From assembly GCA_017942005.1 (NCBI GenBank), contig JAGAVJ010000039.1:1-64000 (forward strand): DNA of 64,000 nucleotides, in the 5' to 3' direction. The first letter of the stretch is position 1. Each line of letters opens with the position of its first letter. Positions 22,017 to 29,059 of the stretch are shown here, in pieces. The notes under the pieces were generated by a model. That model made no database searches, had not been told where the DNA came from, and was given only the letters and a program-made list of their open reading frames with translations. The position numbers and the translations under genes were made by a program. The DNA is from Clostridia bacterium (GTDB lineage: Bacteria > Bacillota > Clostridia > Oscillospirales > CAG-272).

Positions 22017-22163
22017 GGGGCGTTTTTGAAAAAACGCCCCGCCGCTTGGGCATCCCCCAAAAACTTTTTAATCGATATTGTTTAAATGCGAATGTCGTTT
22101 GCCCGGTACAAAGTTTTTTGAAAGGGGTTTGGGGAAACTCTTTTTTTTAAAAAAGTTTTCCCC
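22017..22163. repeat. Modular hairpin intergenic element, copy 2
   Basis: The element starts with GGGGCGTTTTT/AAAAAACGCCCC, continues GCCGCTTGGGCATCCCCCAA like copy 1, has a different 50-base middle, and ends AAAGTTTTTTGAAAGGGG, GTTTGGGGAAA and an A/T-rich GGGAAAAC hairpin. Its far end overlaps the last codons of the desulfurase-like gene, whose stop at 22147-22149 lies inside the terminal hairpin. Confidence 0.7.
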
Positions 22164-23505
22164 ATTCATGCATTCCTGCCTTCATCACGCGGTAAAACCG
22201 CTCCGTATCCTGCACAGTATTTCCGAACCCGACGGAGATTCGCACCGTTCCGTCCTGTTCCGTCCCAAATGCACGATGCGGCATGGGCGCGCAGTGGAAG
22301 CCGGAACGGGTACATATCCCGTATTCCGATAAAAAAGCAGAAACCTGCATGCACGAAATTCCATCCACACAGAAGGAAAGCGTTGTACCGGTTTCCAATC
22401 CTGGCTGACAAACGGTGATGCCTCGCATCGAAAGCAGCATCTCACGCAGCCGCCGGTACAGTCTGTGCGAGTCCCCCCGTACACATTCAAGACCAATAGA
22501 AGAAAGACAGCGCATCCCCGCATCCAGTCCGGCAATAACCGGCGTTGCAAGTGTACCGGCTTCCAGCATTTCCGGAAGAAAATCCGGCATGGCGGCACGC
22601 AGGGATTCCACACCGTTTCCGCCTTGTACAAGAGAGTACAGACGCGGCGCTTCTTCCCCGATCAGCAGAAGACCGCTTCCCGCCGGTCCAAGCAGTGCCT
22701 TGTGTCCGGCAGTGCAAAGATAGTCGATGTGGTCGCGCTGCATATCAATATCATAAATTCCCGCACTTTGTGATGCATCTACAAGCAGCGGCACATGCAT
22801 CTCTCTGCATAGTGACCCAATTTTATCAATCGGCAGCATCGCCGCACATACATTGGACACATGACATGCGCAGACAAGCACCGTCTCCGGTCTGATCCGG
22901 CTTTTGATGTTCGCAAGAATTTCCGCCTCTGACAGCATCTCTGCAGCGCCGCGGAACACAGGGTATACGTCCCATACAACCTCTCCGTGCTGCTCCATTT
23001 CATACAGCGGACGCAAAACGGCATTGTGTTCCATTTCTGATATTAAAATATGCGGCAAATGCGCCTTTTGGGCGTCTGAAATCGGTTCTGCTTTTTTTGA
23101 AAAAGCTGTCTCTTCCTTGATCAGGTTTCGTTTTCCAAAGCTGTGCAGAACCGTATTGATGGCATACGTTGCATTGGGATAAAAAAGCACATTTTCCGGC
23201 TCTGCCGCACCGAAAAATGCTGCTGCATGTTCTCTTGTATGAAAAATCAGCTCCGCTGCACGCATCGACAGTACATGGGAAGAACGTCCCGGGTTTCCGC
23301 CTGCATCCGTTAATGCAGATGCCATTGCACAACCAACGGCATACGGCTTCGGATAGCTTGTTGCAGCGTGATCAAGATAGGTCAGTGAATTCTCATAATG
23401 ATCGCTTTTACGTAAGTAAAAGTGGTTTCCTTTCTTTTGTGGGGTTTCGGTATTCGTCACAATACACGGTTTGGATTGATGATTATCCGACTTCCATCGT
23501 CCCAT
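22147..23505 (-). CDS. Aminotransferase class V, cysteine desulfurase-like protein
   Basis: This PLP enzyme of about 452 residues is of the cysteine desulfurase type, which removes sulfur from cysteine (or selenium from selenocysteine). Landmarks are LTYLDHAATSYPKP at the family's normal N-terminus, LVDASQSAGIYDIDM, the PLP lysine in CTAGHKALLGPAGSGLL and the catalytic cysteine in CTRSGFHCAPMPH. Family proteins start near residue 42 of this one. I chose ATG at 23505 (GGAGG eight bases before), giving an extra N-terminal stretch that reads through a hairpin cassette. Its last residues GKLF are encoded in a repeat. It lies downstream of a DUF3343 gene, a common sulfur/selenium partner. Confidence 0.82.
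   Translation of the reverse strand: MGRWKSDNHQSKPCIVTNTETPQKKGNHFYLRKSDHYENSLTYLDHAATSYPKPYAVGCAMASALTDAGGNPGRSSHVLSMRAAELIFHTREHAAAFFGAAEPENVLFYPNATYAINTVLHSFGKRNLIKEETAFSKKAEPISDAQKAHLPHILISEMEHNAVLRPLYEMEQHGEVVWDVYPVFRGAAEMLSEAEILANIKSRIRPETVLVCACHVSNVCAAMLPIDKIGSLCREMHVPLLVDASQSAGIYDIDMQRDHIDYLCTAGHKALLGPAGSGLLLIGEEAPRLYSLVQGGNGVESLRAAMPDFLPEMLEAGTLATPVIAGLDAGMRCLSSIGLECVRGDSHRLYRRLREMLLSMRGITVCQPGLETGTTLSFCVDGISCMQVSAFLSEYGICTRSGFHCAPMPHRAFGTEQDGTVRISVGFGNTVQDTERFYRVMKAGMHEWGKLF
23405..23432 (-). promoter_or_regulatory. SD-hairpin cassette inside the desulfurase-like reading frame
   Basis: AAAGAAAGGAAA is followed by arms CTTTTAC/GTAAAAG with loop TTAC and then GATCATTATGAG on the minus strand. 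The ATG in that last part is out of frame with the enzyme, while the surrounding reading frame stays open through the whole cassette. Confidence 0.5.
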
Positions 23506-23564
23506 ATCCATGACCTCCATTCAGGTGATTTATCATGTTGCAATTGCTTGATTTTCTATAAAAA

Positions 23565-23642
23565 GGAGGGCTTCTGTACGCCGCGGTATGCAGCATGTGC
23601 ATCTCTATGCAGTGCATAAAACAGCAATACAGAAATCCCTCC
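23565..23642 (-). terminator. Terminator after the DUF3343 gene
   Basis: Arms GGAGGGATTTCTGTA and TACAGAAGCCCTCC, with one mismatch, are followed by TTTTTAT on the minus strand, 15 bases after the DUF3343 stop. It implies that the next gene is not simply read through from DUF3343. Confidence 0.75.
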
Positions 23643-23656
23643 AGGCGATCCAATAA

Positions 23657-23896
23657 TTAAAGCATCGGCAAATCATCCACCAGAATTTCAGTAAATCGGA
23701 CATGAGATGCGCTTAAAATGGAACGCAGCTCGGATACCGTGGCAGTGCCAACCAGTTCCAGTGCGAATGCGCAGCCCTTCGTCGTTTCTCTCGGGTCAAG
23801 ACGCACCACACGTGCAGGAATGCCGTGAGACGCAAGTGCGCTTTTTCCTTTTTCTGCATACGTGACAGAGCCGATGGCGATCCGTATTCGTTTCAT
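23657..23896 (-). CDS. DUF3343 family protein (putative Se/S carrier-like)
   Basis: This 79-residue protein matches DUF3343, small proteins proposed to carry sulfur or selenium and often encoded next to cysteine-desulfurase-like enzymes, as here. It begins MKRIRIAIGSVTYAEKGKSALASHG, where many relatives have a similar FGSTTxALxAEKxL start, and contains KGCAFALEL with the conserved cysteine near residue 42. No strong ribosome binding site is seen. Function in this organism is inferred from family and context only. Confidence 0.75.
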   Translation of the reverse strand: MKRIRIAIGSVTYAEKGKSALASHGIPARVVRLDPRETTKGCAFALELVGTATVSELRSILSASHVRFTEILVDDLPML

Positions 23897-24040
23897 ATTG
23901 TTATCTCACATTGCTGTAGAATCGCAGATGAAAAGAAAATTTCGTTCTTCCCCATTTTCTCTTTCACCGCAATGTCAGTATATGCAGATACATGACCCGG
24001 TGTGAGAATTTAAAAAGAACTGCACATCATGCTCCTATTT

Positions 24041-24258
24041 AACAAAAGTTCGATAGAATTCTCGGGGAAAACTTTTTTGAAAGAAAGATTTTCCCCAAAC
24101 CCTTTTCAAAAAACTTTATATGGATAAATCAAACCAAAACTGTGCGTTTTTTTGCTTGATTTATCCATATTTTATTGGTTTCCCTGTTTAAAAGTTTTTG
24201 TGTGAGAGTTTGAGAAGATGCTTTTTTCAAAAAGCATCTTCTCATCGAACTCACGTTA
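24041..24258. mobile_element. MITE-like element with terminal inverted repeats, copy 1
   Basis: The element runs from AACAAAAGTTCGATAGA to TCATCGAACTCACGTTA, which are imperfect terminal inverted repeats. Inside are three hairpins: GGGGAAAAC.../...ATTTTCCCC; a perfect 15-bp stem ATATGGATAAATCAA/TTGATTTATCCATAT; and GAGAAGATGC/GCATCTTCTC around an A/T loop. A second copy lies at 56931-57153. No protein is encoded, which fits a non-autonomous MITE. It fills most of the 430-base gap between DUF3343 and the beta-lactamase-like gene. Confidence 0.7.
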
Positions 24259-24276
24259 TTTACATACGAATGAAAA

Positions 24277-24323
24277 AACGGCATTCAAGCCAGCCCCCTA
24301 ATGGAGAACGTGCTGATGCCGTT
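24277..24323 (-). terminator. Terminator of the yab/beta-lactamase-like operon
   Basis: AACGGCAT and ATGCCGTT form an 8-bp stem followed by TTTTTTC on the minus strand, just after the stop of the serine-hydrolase gene. Confidence 0.8.
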
Positions 24324-24328
24324 ATCGT

Positions 24329-25786
24329 TTAAAACGATGCATTTTTTGATGCTATGTAAAAATTTTGATGAATGGATTCCATCTCTTTGACCAGGGATCG
24401 GATATACGCATTGATATCATTGTCACTTACCGCAAAGTCAAAATTGGTCATCACACAAATGGCATATGGTGCATCGCCATATACAATTGCCATATCGTGA
24501 TAGGAATCCGCATCCCATCCATACTTATGTGCCGCATTTGCAGGATTCTGTACCGCCTGCGGAATCAAGACCTGGTGGTTTGCACGCTTCATCAAACTGA
24601 TTAAAATACCGCCCTCGGTCGGATATTCCTTGGCAAAGTCATAAATGGCAGCAAGATAGATGCAAGCCTCATTTGCAGTCATGTTATTGAACGAGGTAAA
24701 GACCGATTCAATCCCAAGCGCCTTTGAAACACTCCAGAAATAATCATAGCCGAATTCATTGCGCAGCACACGGAATGCCGTATTGTCTGAAACACTGATG
24801 GCATATTCAATCAGCTCAAGCACGGTAAATTCCTTTCCGTCGCTTAAATCCATATCCTTGATTTTTCCGGAGCCTTCCGCTTTCATGGATTCTGTCAGTT
24901 TGATTTTACGCTGCAAATCGTACTTTTCTATGGTTTCTTTCGGCAGTGTCTTTCCGACATTCGGATCGTTTGTCGGGTTTGCCGCCTTGATGGCGTTGTA
25001 CTGTGCAATCTGGTGCAAAAGTGCATATACATACGGCGCTTTGATCAGACTTGCGGAAAAATAGACTCTGTCACCGTTGTATGCATAGCTTGTCCCCCGT
25101 TCCAGATCACGGTAGGAAAGTGCAACGACAGGCGTTGTATATCCCATTGCTTCATAGTCGATTTCCGTTTCCAGCGGTTTACCGTCATCGTCCAGCGGAG
25201 AGTTTTCTTTTGCACGGTAAATGATTTCCGTTTCCCGATCAAACTCAATTTTTCCAATCGATACAAGCTCGCCCTCCGGGCTTACCAGAAATGGAACATG
25301 CTGCATCTGTTCCTCCAGCGCCCGGATACGTGCAAGCTGTTCTGTCAGATTGAAGGTATAAGAAAGAGATGCCGGATCAGCAGGCTGTATCTGACCGGGG
25401 TCAAAATCCGTACCGGGGTCAAAGCTTCCGGAAATCGTGCTGTCATCCGGCTGATGCTCCGTCTTCTGAGAATCGTCGCCATTGTTTGCGATATGCTCCC
25501 ATGCACGGAGTTCTTCCGCCAAAGATTCCGCTTCTGCCCGAAGCGCTTTGTTTTCTTCTTCCAGCAGCTTTATCTGCTCTCGATCCTTGATTCCCTCTCC
25601 ACCGTCTCCCCCCACAGATTCTTTCTGCGCAAGCGAGTCCTCATCGGAGGTCACAGCGCCCGTTGGAACACTTTTTTCCGATTTGAAAAAAAGTACCCCA
25701 AATCCTACCGCAATGATAACGGAAAGCGCTGTGATGATCGTCAATATGATAAAAATCAGTTTTAATTCTTGATTGTTCCTTTTCAT
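24329..25786 (-). CDS. Membrane-anchored serine hydrolase, class A beta-lactamase fold
   Basis: This 485-residue protein has one N-terminal transmembrane helix (residues about 9-33), a linker with a coiled-coil-like KLLEEENKALRAEAESLAEEL segment, and an extracellular domain of the beta-lactamase class A fold. Catalytic motifs are S-x-x-K as FSASLIKAPY near residue 250 and S-D-N as ISVSDNTAF near residue 334. The third motif, usually K-T/S-G, reads HKYGWD, so it is more likely a cell-wall-related hydrolase or penicillin-binding relative than a drug-resistance enzyme. Its start overlaps the yabR stop by four bases (ATGA), which indicates translational coupling in the sporulation/division operon. 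Confidence 0.8.
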   Translation of the reverse strand: MKRNNQELKLIFIILTIITALSVIIAVGFGVLFFKSEKSVPTGAVTSDEDSLAQKESVGGDGGEGIKDREQIKLLEEENKALRAEAESLAEELRAWEHIANNGDDSQKTEHQPDDSTISGSFDPGTDFDPGQIQPADPASLSYTFNLTEQLARIRALEEQMQHVPFLVSPEGELVSIGKIEFDRETEIIYRAKENSPLDDDGKPLETEIDYEAMGYTTPVVALSYRDLERGTSYAYNGDRVYFSASLIKAPYVYALLHQIAQYNAIKAANPTNDPNVGKTLPKETIEKYDLQRKIKLTESMKAEGSGKIKDMDLSDGKEFTVLELIEYAISVSDNTAFRVLRNEFGYDYFWSVSKALGIESVFTSFNNMTANEACIYLAAIYDFAKEYPTEGGILISLMKRANHQVLIPQAVQNPANAAHKYGWDADSYHDMAIVYGDAPYAICVMTNFDFAVSDNDINAYIRSLVKEMESIHQNFYIASKNASF

Positions 25787-26337
25787 TTTCGTCTTTTGGT
25801 ATATCGTCTTCCGTCTGTATATTTGCGCAGATCGGAAATTTTCTCGTCGCTGATCGTCTTAAAACGATTCATCATTTCTTCAAAACCGTCACTGCCTGCA
25901 TATTCCATTCCCCGGCTGCCGTTATTTTTTACACTTCGTCCCGCTGCGCTTCGTACATACGGCGTATATTCGCTTGGGGCTTCCATGGAATTTGTCTTCG
26001 GCTGCACCCGATTGCTCTGACAGGCAAAATCCCCCGTATTCCCGCATGCATCCTTGTGCTGCGCTTCTTTCTTTAACGCTTGCGCGGTACGCTCTGCCTC
26101 TGACATTGCCTGTTTGACCGATAAGGAAATGCGCCCGCGCTCGTCTATGGCAATGACCTTGACACGCAGCGTATCGCCGACATGAACAACCTCTTGGATA
26201 TCCTTGATATACGCATAAGACAGCTCCGAAATATGTACCATTCCGCTCTGTCTGCCGCCGAGTGCGACAAACGCGCCGAATGCTGCAATCTTTGTGACCT
26301 GCCCTTCCAGAATTGCTCCGACTTCCAATTGCGTCAT
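25783..26337 (-). CDS. yabR: S1-domain RNA-binding protein, YabR-like
   Basis: This 184-residue protein starts with a single S1 RNA-binding domain, residues 1-75: MTQLEVGAILEGQVTKIAAFGAFVALGGRQSGMVHISELS, then VHVGDTLRVKVIAIDERGRISLS. The rest is a low-complexity polar tail ending YTKRRK. In Bacillus yabR follows divIC, and the order is the same here, which supports the name. Its exact role is not known. ATG at 26337 follows the hairpin cassette at 26350-26414. It overlaps the next gene by four bases. Confidence 0.88.
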   Translation of the reverse strand: MTQLEVGAILEGQVTKIAAFGAFVALGGRQSGMVHISELSYAYIKDIQEVVHVGDTLRVKVIAIDERGRISLSVKQAMSEAERTAQALKKEAQHKDACGNTGDFACQSNRVQPKTNSMEAPSEYTPYVRSAAGRSVKNNGSRGMEYAGSDGFEEMMNRFKTISDEKISDLRKYTDGRRYTKRRK

Positions 26338-26349
26338 CTTGTATATGAA

Positions 26350-26414
26350 CTTCGCACGTTCAACGCAGTTGAACATGCAGCGTTGTTAAACGTATCGTGC
26401 GAAGATTTCCTTTC
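26350..26414 (-). promoter_or_regulatory. SD-hairpin-start cassette (yabR)
   Basis: GAAAGGAAAT is followed by perfect 9-bp arms CTTCGCACG and CGTGCGAAG on the minus strand, with an inner perfect GTTCAAC/GTTGAAC hairpin, then TTCATATACAAG and ATG. The arms and the inner TTCAA stem resemble those of the tsf cassette. Confidence 0.65.
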
Positions 26415-26461
26415 TTATGGTTTTGCATGATATCATGCGCCCGGTTTCCCGCCTGAAACCG

Positions 26462-26761
26462 TTAATTTGAAAGATCGTTATAAAATACAATGTCGTCCGG
26501 CATACTGAAGTTCAGCTTGCTTTTGGCAATTTTCCGGATATAGGAATAATCAATCGGTGTATCAAGCTCATTGCCAAGCGCTTCAATTTGTGCCTGATAA
26601 TAGGCAATTTGTTCCTCTGTCTGCACAATTTCCTCTTTATAATTGTCAATCTGCATGACCATGCGGAAGATGGTGATTGCGCAGAATCCGAGGAAAACGA
26701 AAAACGCGATTTTTGTAAAAAAGCTTGCTTTTTTCTTTGGCTGCTTTTTTTCTTTTGCCAT
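26462..26761 (-). CDS. divIC: Septum formation initiator DivIC/FtsB family
   Basis: This 99-residue bitopic membrane protein belongs to the DivIC/FtsB family, which joins FtsL in the division-site complex. It starts MAKEKKQPKKK (cytoplasmic, basic), then a transmembrane helix around residues 17-35 (IAFFVFLGFCAITIF), then a coiled-coil (YKEEIVQTEEQIAYYQAQIEALGNEL) and a YIRKIAKSKLNFSMPDDIVF tail. A GAAGGAA site lies six bases before ATG 26761. Its first 116 bases overlap the end of yabQ in another frame. Confidence 0.88.
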   Translation of the reverse strand: MAKEKKQPKKKASFFTKIAFFVFLGFCAITIFRMVMQIDNYKEEIVQTEEQIAYYQAQIEALGNELDTPIDYSYIRKIAKSKLNFSMPDDIVFYNDLSN

Positions 26762-27698
26762 GATCAGTTCCTTCTGTTTCATTCTTATTTTTTTTGTACG
26801 TTTCGCTTATCGCAGCTGCTTTCTTTTTTGCACGCTTCGCATTCCGCACCTCCACGCGCTTCTTGTGTTTGTTCTCCCATCTCTCACATAATGTTACATG
26901 TACATTCCATACTGCACTGAAAAGCCGATATCCAATTCTGCACGGATAGTATAAAATATAATTGAACAATATCAGAACCACAGCGCGCAGAACCGCCAAT
27001 ATCAGCGCCGTAAAACGCATTACAGCACGTCCGGCGGTTTCGTACCACGCAAAAAAGCCGAGCAGGCTGGCAGCAATGACATACCAGCGCAGTTCCCCTG
27101 CGTTCCGATGATAGACAAACACCGAAAACAGTGCGCCGCACAAAATAAAAAAGAGGATATCCAATAAAAATTGTACTGCCTGTAAAGGAAGGTGCTTCCT
27201 TGGCACCTGGGTGTCCAGCGGCTTGCGGGGGTACTTGAAATAGCGACCGATTTTCTTTTTGACAGAAGAGACAGCAGCTGCTTTGACAGTTCTCTGCTGC
27301 GTTTGGTGTGTTTGCTTCTTCGCGGCTCCCCGCCCCGGTACAACATCTTCGCTTTGTACTGCAGAATCCTGTGTTTTTGGGGATGGATTTCGATGCAGCC
27401 GTTTTACCGGCGGCTGTGTCACCGGTCTGCGATGCATGCCGCGCAGACGAGATGTCAGTGCAGAAACATGGATTTCACGCCGCAGTCCAAGCGATGTCCG
27501 CAGAATCCGAAACACATCGTACAAAACACCGATAAAAACCCCAAACAGCAGCGCGAGCGGCACCACGGAATAGTCGCCGGCGGCGGACGCTTCCACAAGA
27601 AGTCCTTCTTCTCCCTCTGTAACAACACGTACCGCCAGATATCCGCCCGTCCGCAAACATGCACCCTGCCCAAAAAACGGAAACAAATTTGTCATCAT
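26646..27698 (-). CDS. yabQ: Spore cortex biosynthesis protein YabQ
   Basis: YabQ is a membrane protein needed for spore cortex formation. This 350-residue version has a first hydrophobic helix with the family's VVPLALLFGVFIGVLYDVFRILR, a long basic, low-complexity loop (residues about 80-165), then further helices (FLLDILFFILCGALFSVF, RWYVIAASLLGFFAWY, AVLRAVVLILFNYILYYP). The position between yabP and divIC matches Bacillus. It is longer than usual because of the basic loop and a basic C-terminal tail of about 60 residues that overlaps divIC; a late frameshift cannot be excluded. Confidence 0.85.
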   Translation of the reverse strand: MMTNLFPFFGQGACLRTGGYLAVRVVTEGEEGLLVEASAAGDYSVVPLALLFGVFIGVLYDVFRILRTSLGLRREIHVSALTSRLRGMHRRPVTQPPVKRLHRNPSPKTQDSAVQSEDVVPGRGAAKKQTHQTQQRTVKAAAVSSVKKKIGRYFKYPRKPLDTQVPRKHLPLQAVQFLLDILFFILCGALFSVFVYHRNAGELRWYVIAASLLGFFAWYETAGRAVMRFTALILAVLRAVVLILFNYILYYPCRIGYRLFSAVWNVHVTLCERWENKHKKRVEVRNAKRAKKKAAAISETYKKNKNETEGTDHGKRKKAAKEKSKLFYKNRVFRFPRILRNHHLPHGHAD

Positions 27699-27711
27699 GG
27701 GCAGTCCTCAC

Positions 27712-28092
27712 TCAGTGAAAAAGCCGCGCAAAGAAACCGCCGTTTCCCGACTGTGCCTGGGACTCCTGCGTATAGTAAAGCGCCGCAATGCTGCCGTCGA
27801 GAATCAGCTCTCCGTTTTCCAGTGTCAGACGGCAAACATGCAGACCGTCTCCCTCCACCGTCAAAATTCCGCGTGTGGTACGCACGGTCACCGTATGCTC
27901 GTCATAATTGTCTACGTCCAAAACCCCGGTCATGGACAGGCTTTTCCGGTCGTCAAGTATCAGATTGTGCTTCTGATCCCCTGCGCTTTTCACACCGGTG
28001 CGATTTCCGTTATTCAGCGTCCCCCTGTTCCCGCTTCCGTAGCCGTCTGCATCAAAACCAATCCGTTCCCGTTCCATTGCATCCGCTGCCAT
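27712..28092 (-). CDS. yabP: Sporulation protein YabP
   Basis: This 126-residue protein matches the YabP/YqfC family, needed for spore cortex/coat development. The conserved core is HNLILDDRKSLSMTGVLDVDNYDEHTVTVRTTRGILTVEGDGLHV followed by LENGELILDGSIAALYYT. The first 30 residues are polar and not conserved. ATG at 28092 has GGAGG at good spacing. It starts the yabP-yabQ-divIC-yabR run. Confidence 0.92.
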   Translation of the reverse strand: MAADAMERERIGFDADGYGSGNRGTLNNGNRTGVKSAGDQKHNLILDDRKSLSMTGVLDVDNYDEHTVTVRTTRGILTVEGDGLHVCRLTLENGELILDGSIAALYYTQESQAQSGNGGFFARLFH

Positions 28093-28258
28093 AGATTGTG
28101 TCCTCCGTTTTTCCACATTAGATCACCCCGACGCCTCCCCAATTCTCGATAAAAGCTGCCGTTTGACGGGAACCTTTTCTTTTTTTGAGGGGTCGAACAT
28201 GTCTATTGAAATTCTTGACACAGTATATGTCGTTGTGATGCGGAAAAGAACCGTGCTT

Positions 28259-28504
28259 TTAGCCTTCGATGACCTCGTATAAAGAAGCCGCATCCGCTTT
28301 TCCGACATTGTCTCTGACATCCAGTACCTTTACTTTCAGGGGCTTTCCGCCAAAATTGATTTCCAGAATGTCGCCTGCTTTCACATCATAGGACGCCTTT
28401 GCGCTGCGTCCGTTGACGCTCACATGGTCTGCGTCACATGCATCATTTGCAACGGTTCTGCGCTTGATGATGCGCGATACCTTTAAAAATTTATCGAGTC
28501 GCAC
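28259..28504 (-). CDS. rqcP: S4-domain RNA-binding protein RqcP (YabO-like)
   Basis: This 81-residue protein is an S4-domain protein of the Hsp15/RqcP type. It begins MRLDKFLKVSRIIKRRTVANDACDADHVSVNGRSAKASYDV, the S4 fold that binds RNA. In Bacillus RqcP (YabO) helps ribosome quality control by binding the stalled 50S subunit together with RqcH and peptidyl-tRNA. The start codon is GTG, with GGAAGTGA nine bases upstream. It lies before yabP as in Bacillus. Confidence 0.92.
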   Translation of the reverse strand: MRLDKFLKVSRIIKRRTVANDACDADHVSVNGRSAKASYDVKAGDILEINFGGKPLKVKVLDVRDNVGKADAASLYEVIEG

Positions 28505-28597
28505 GTTAATATCACTTCCTTCTCATAGCATAGGTAAAGTTCCCTTTGCCATTATTCATCAAAACAGTATCGGTGTTCTTTGTGTATTTGATGAAAG

Positions 28598-28633
28598 AAC
28601 CGCACCCAACCTGTGTATGACCGGGGTGCGGTT
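28598..28633 (-). terminator. Terminator after the HU gene
   Basis: Arms AACCGCACCC and GGGTGCGGTT are followed by CTTTC on the minus strand, about 20 bases after the stop of the HU gene. Confidence 0.8.
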
Positions 28634-28652
28634 TCTCCTATCAAAAATGAAA

Positions 28653-28928
28653 TTACTTGTTTACCGTATCTTTCAGAGCCTTGCCTGCGGTAAATGCCGG
28701 ATGCTTGGATTCTGGAATTTCAATCGCAGCCTTGGTCTTCGGATTGCGGCCGACACGTGCGGCACGTACCTTGGTTTCAAAGGTACCAAAACCAACCAGC
28801 TGTACCTTTTCTCCTTCGACCAGCGCATCTTCCACAGTGGAAAGGAACGCATTGACTGCGCTCTCCGCATCCTTCTTCTTCATTCCTGTTTTCTGTGCAA
28901 CAGCGTCGATTACCTGAGACTTATTCAT
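28653..28928 (-). CDS. hup: HU-family DNA-binding protein
   Basis: This 91-residue protein is a nucleoid-associated HU homologue that bends and compacts DNA as a dimer. It begins [28 protein letters not shown], continues [31 protein letters not shown] (the DNA-binding arm with the conserved RxGRNPxT), and ends [14 protein letters not shown] at 28928 has AAAGGT upstream. It has its own promoter and terminator between polC and rqcP. Confidence 0.97.
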   Translation of the reverse strand: MNKSQVIDAVAQKTGMKKKDAESAVNAFLSTVEDALVEGEKVQLVGFGTFETKVRAARVGRNPKTKAAIEIPESKHPAFTAGKALKDTVNK

Positions 28929-28982
28929 AGTATGTTTACCTTTCTGATCCAATAAAATTAAGACTTTGGTATCTATGGATAT

Positions 28983-29011
28983 AGTATACCATTTTCAACG
29001 TATTTAATCAA
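28983..29011 (-). promoter_or_regulatory. Promoter of the HU gene
   Basis: TTGATT (29011-29006) and TATACT (28988-28983) are 17 bases apart on the minus strand, about 55 bases before the gene. Confidence 0.75.
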
Positions 29012-29059
29012 GTGCTTTTCTGAAATTTTTTTATTTTTTTTACGAAAAACGACAAATCC

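Noticed and set aside
24329..25786. An antibiotic-resistance beta-lactamase
   Set aside because: The fold fits, but the third motif is K-Y-G, the protein is membrane-anchored with a long linker, and it lies in a sporulation/division operon.
28123..28320. A small minus-strand frame between rqcP and yabP
   Set aside because: It overlaps rqcP, lacks a good ribosome binding site and resembles no family; it is probably non-coding spacer.
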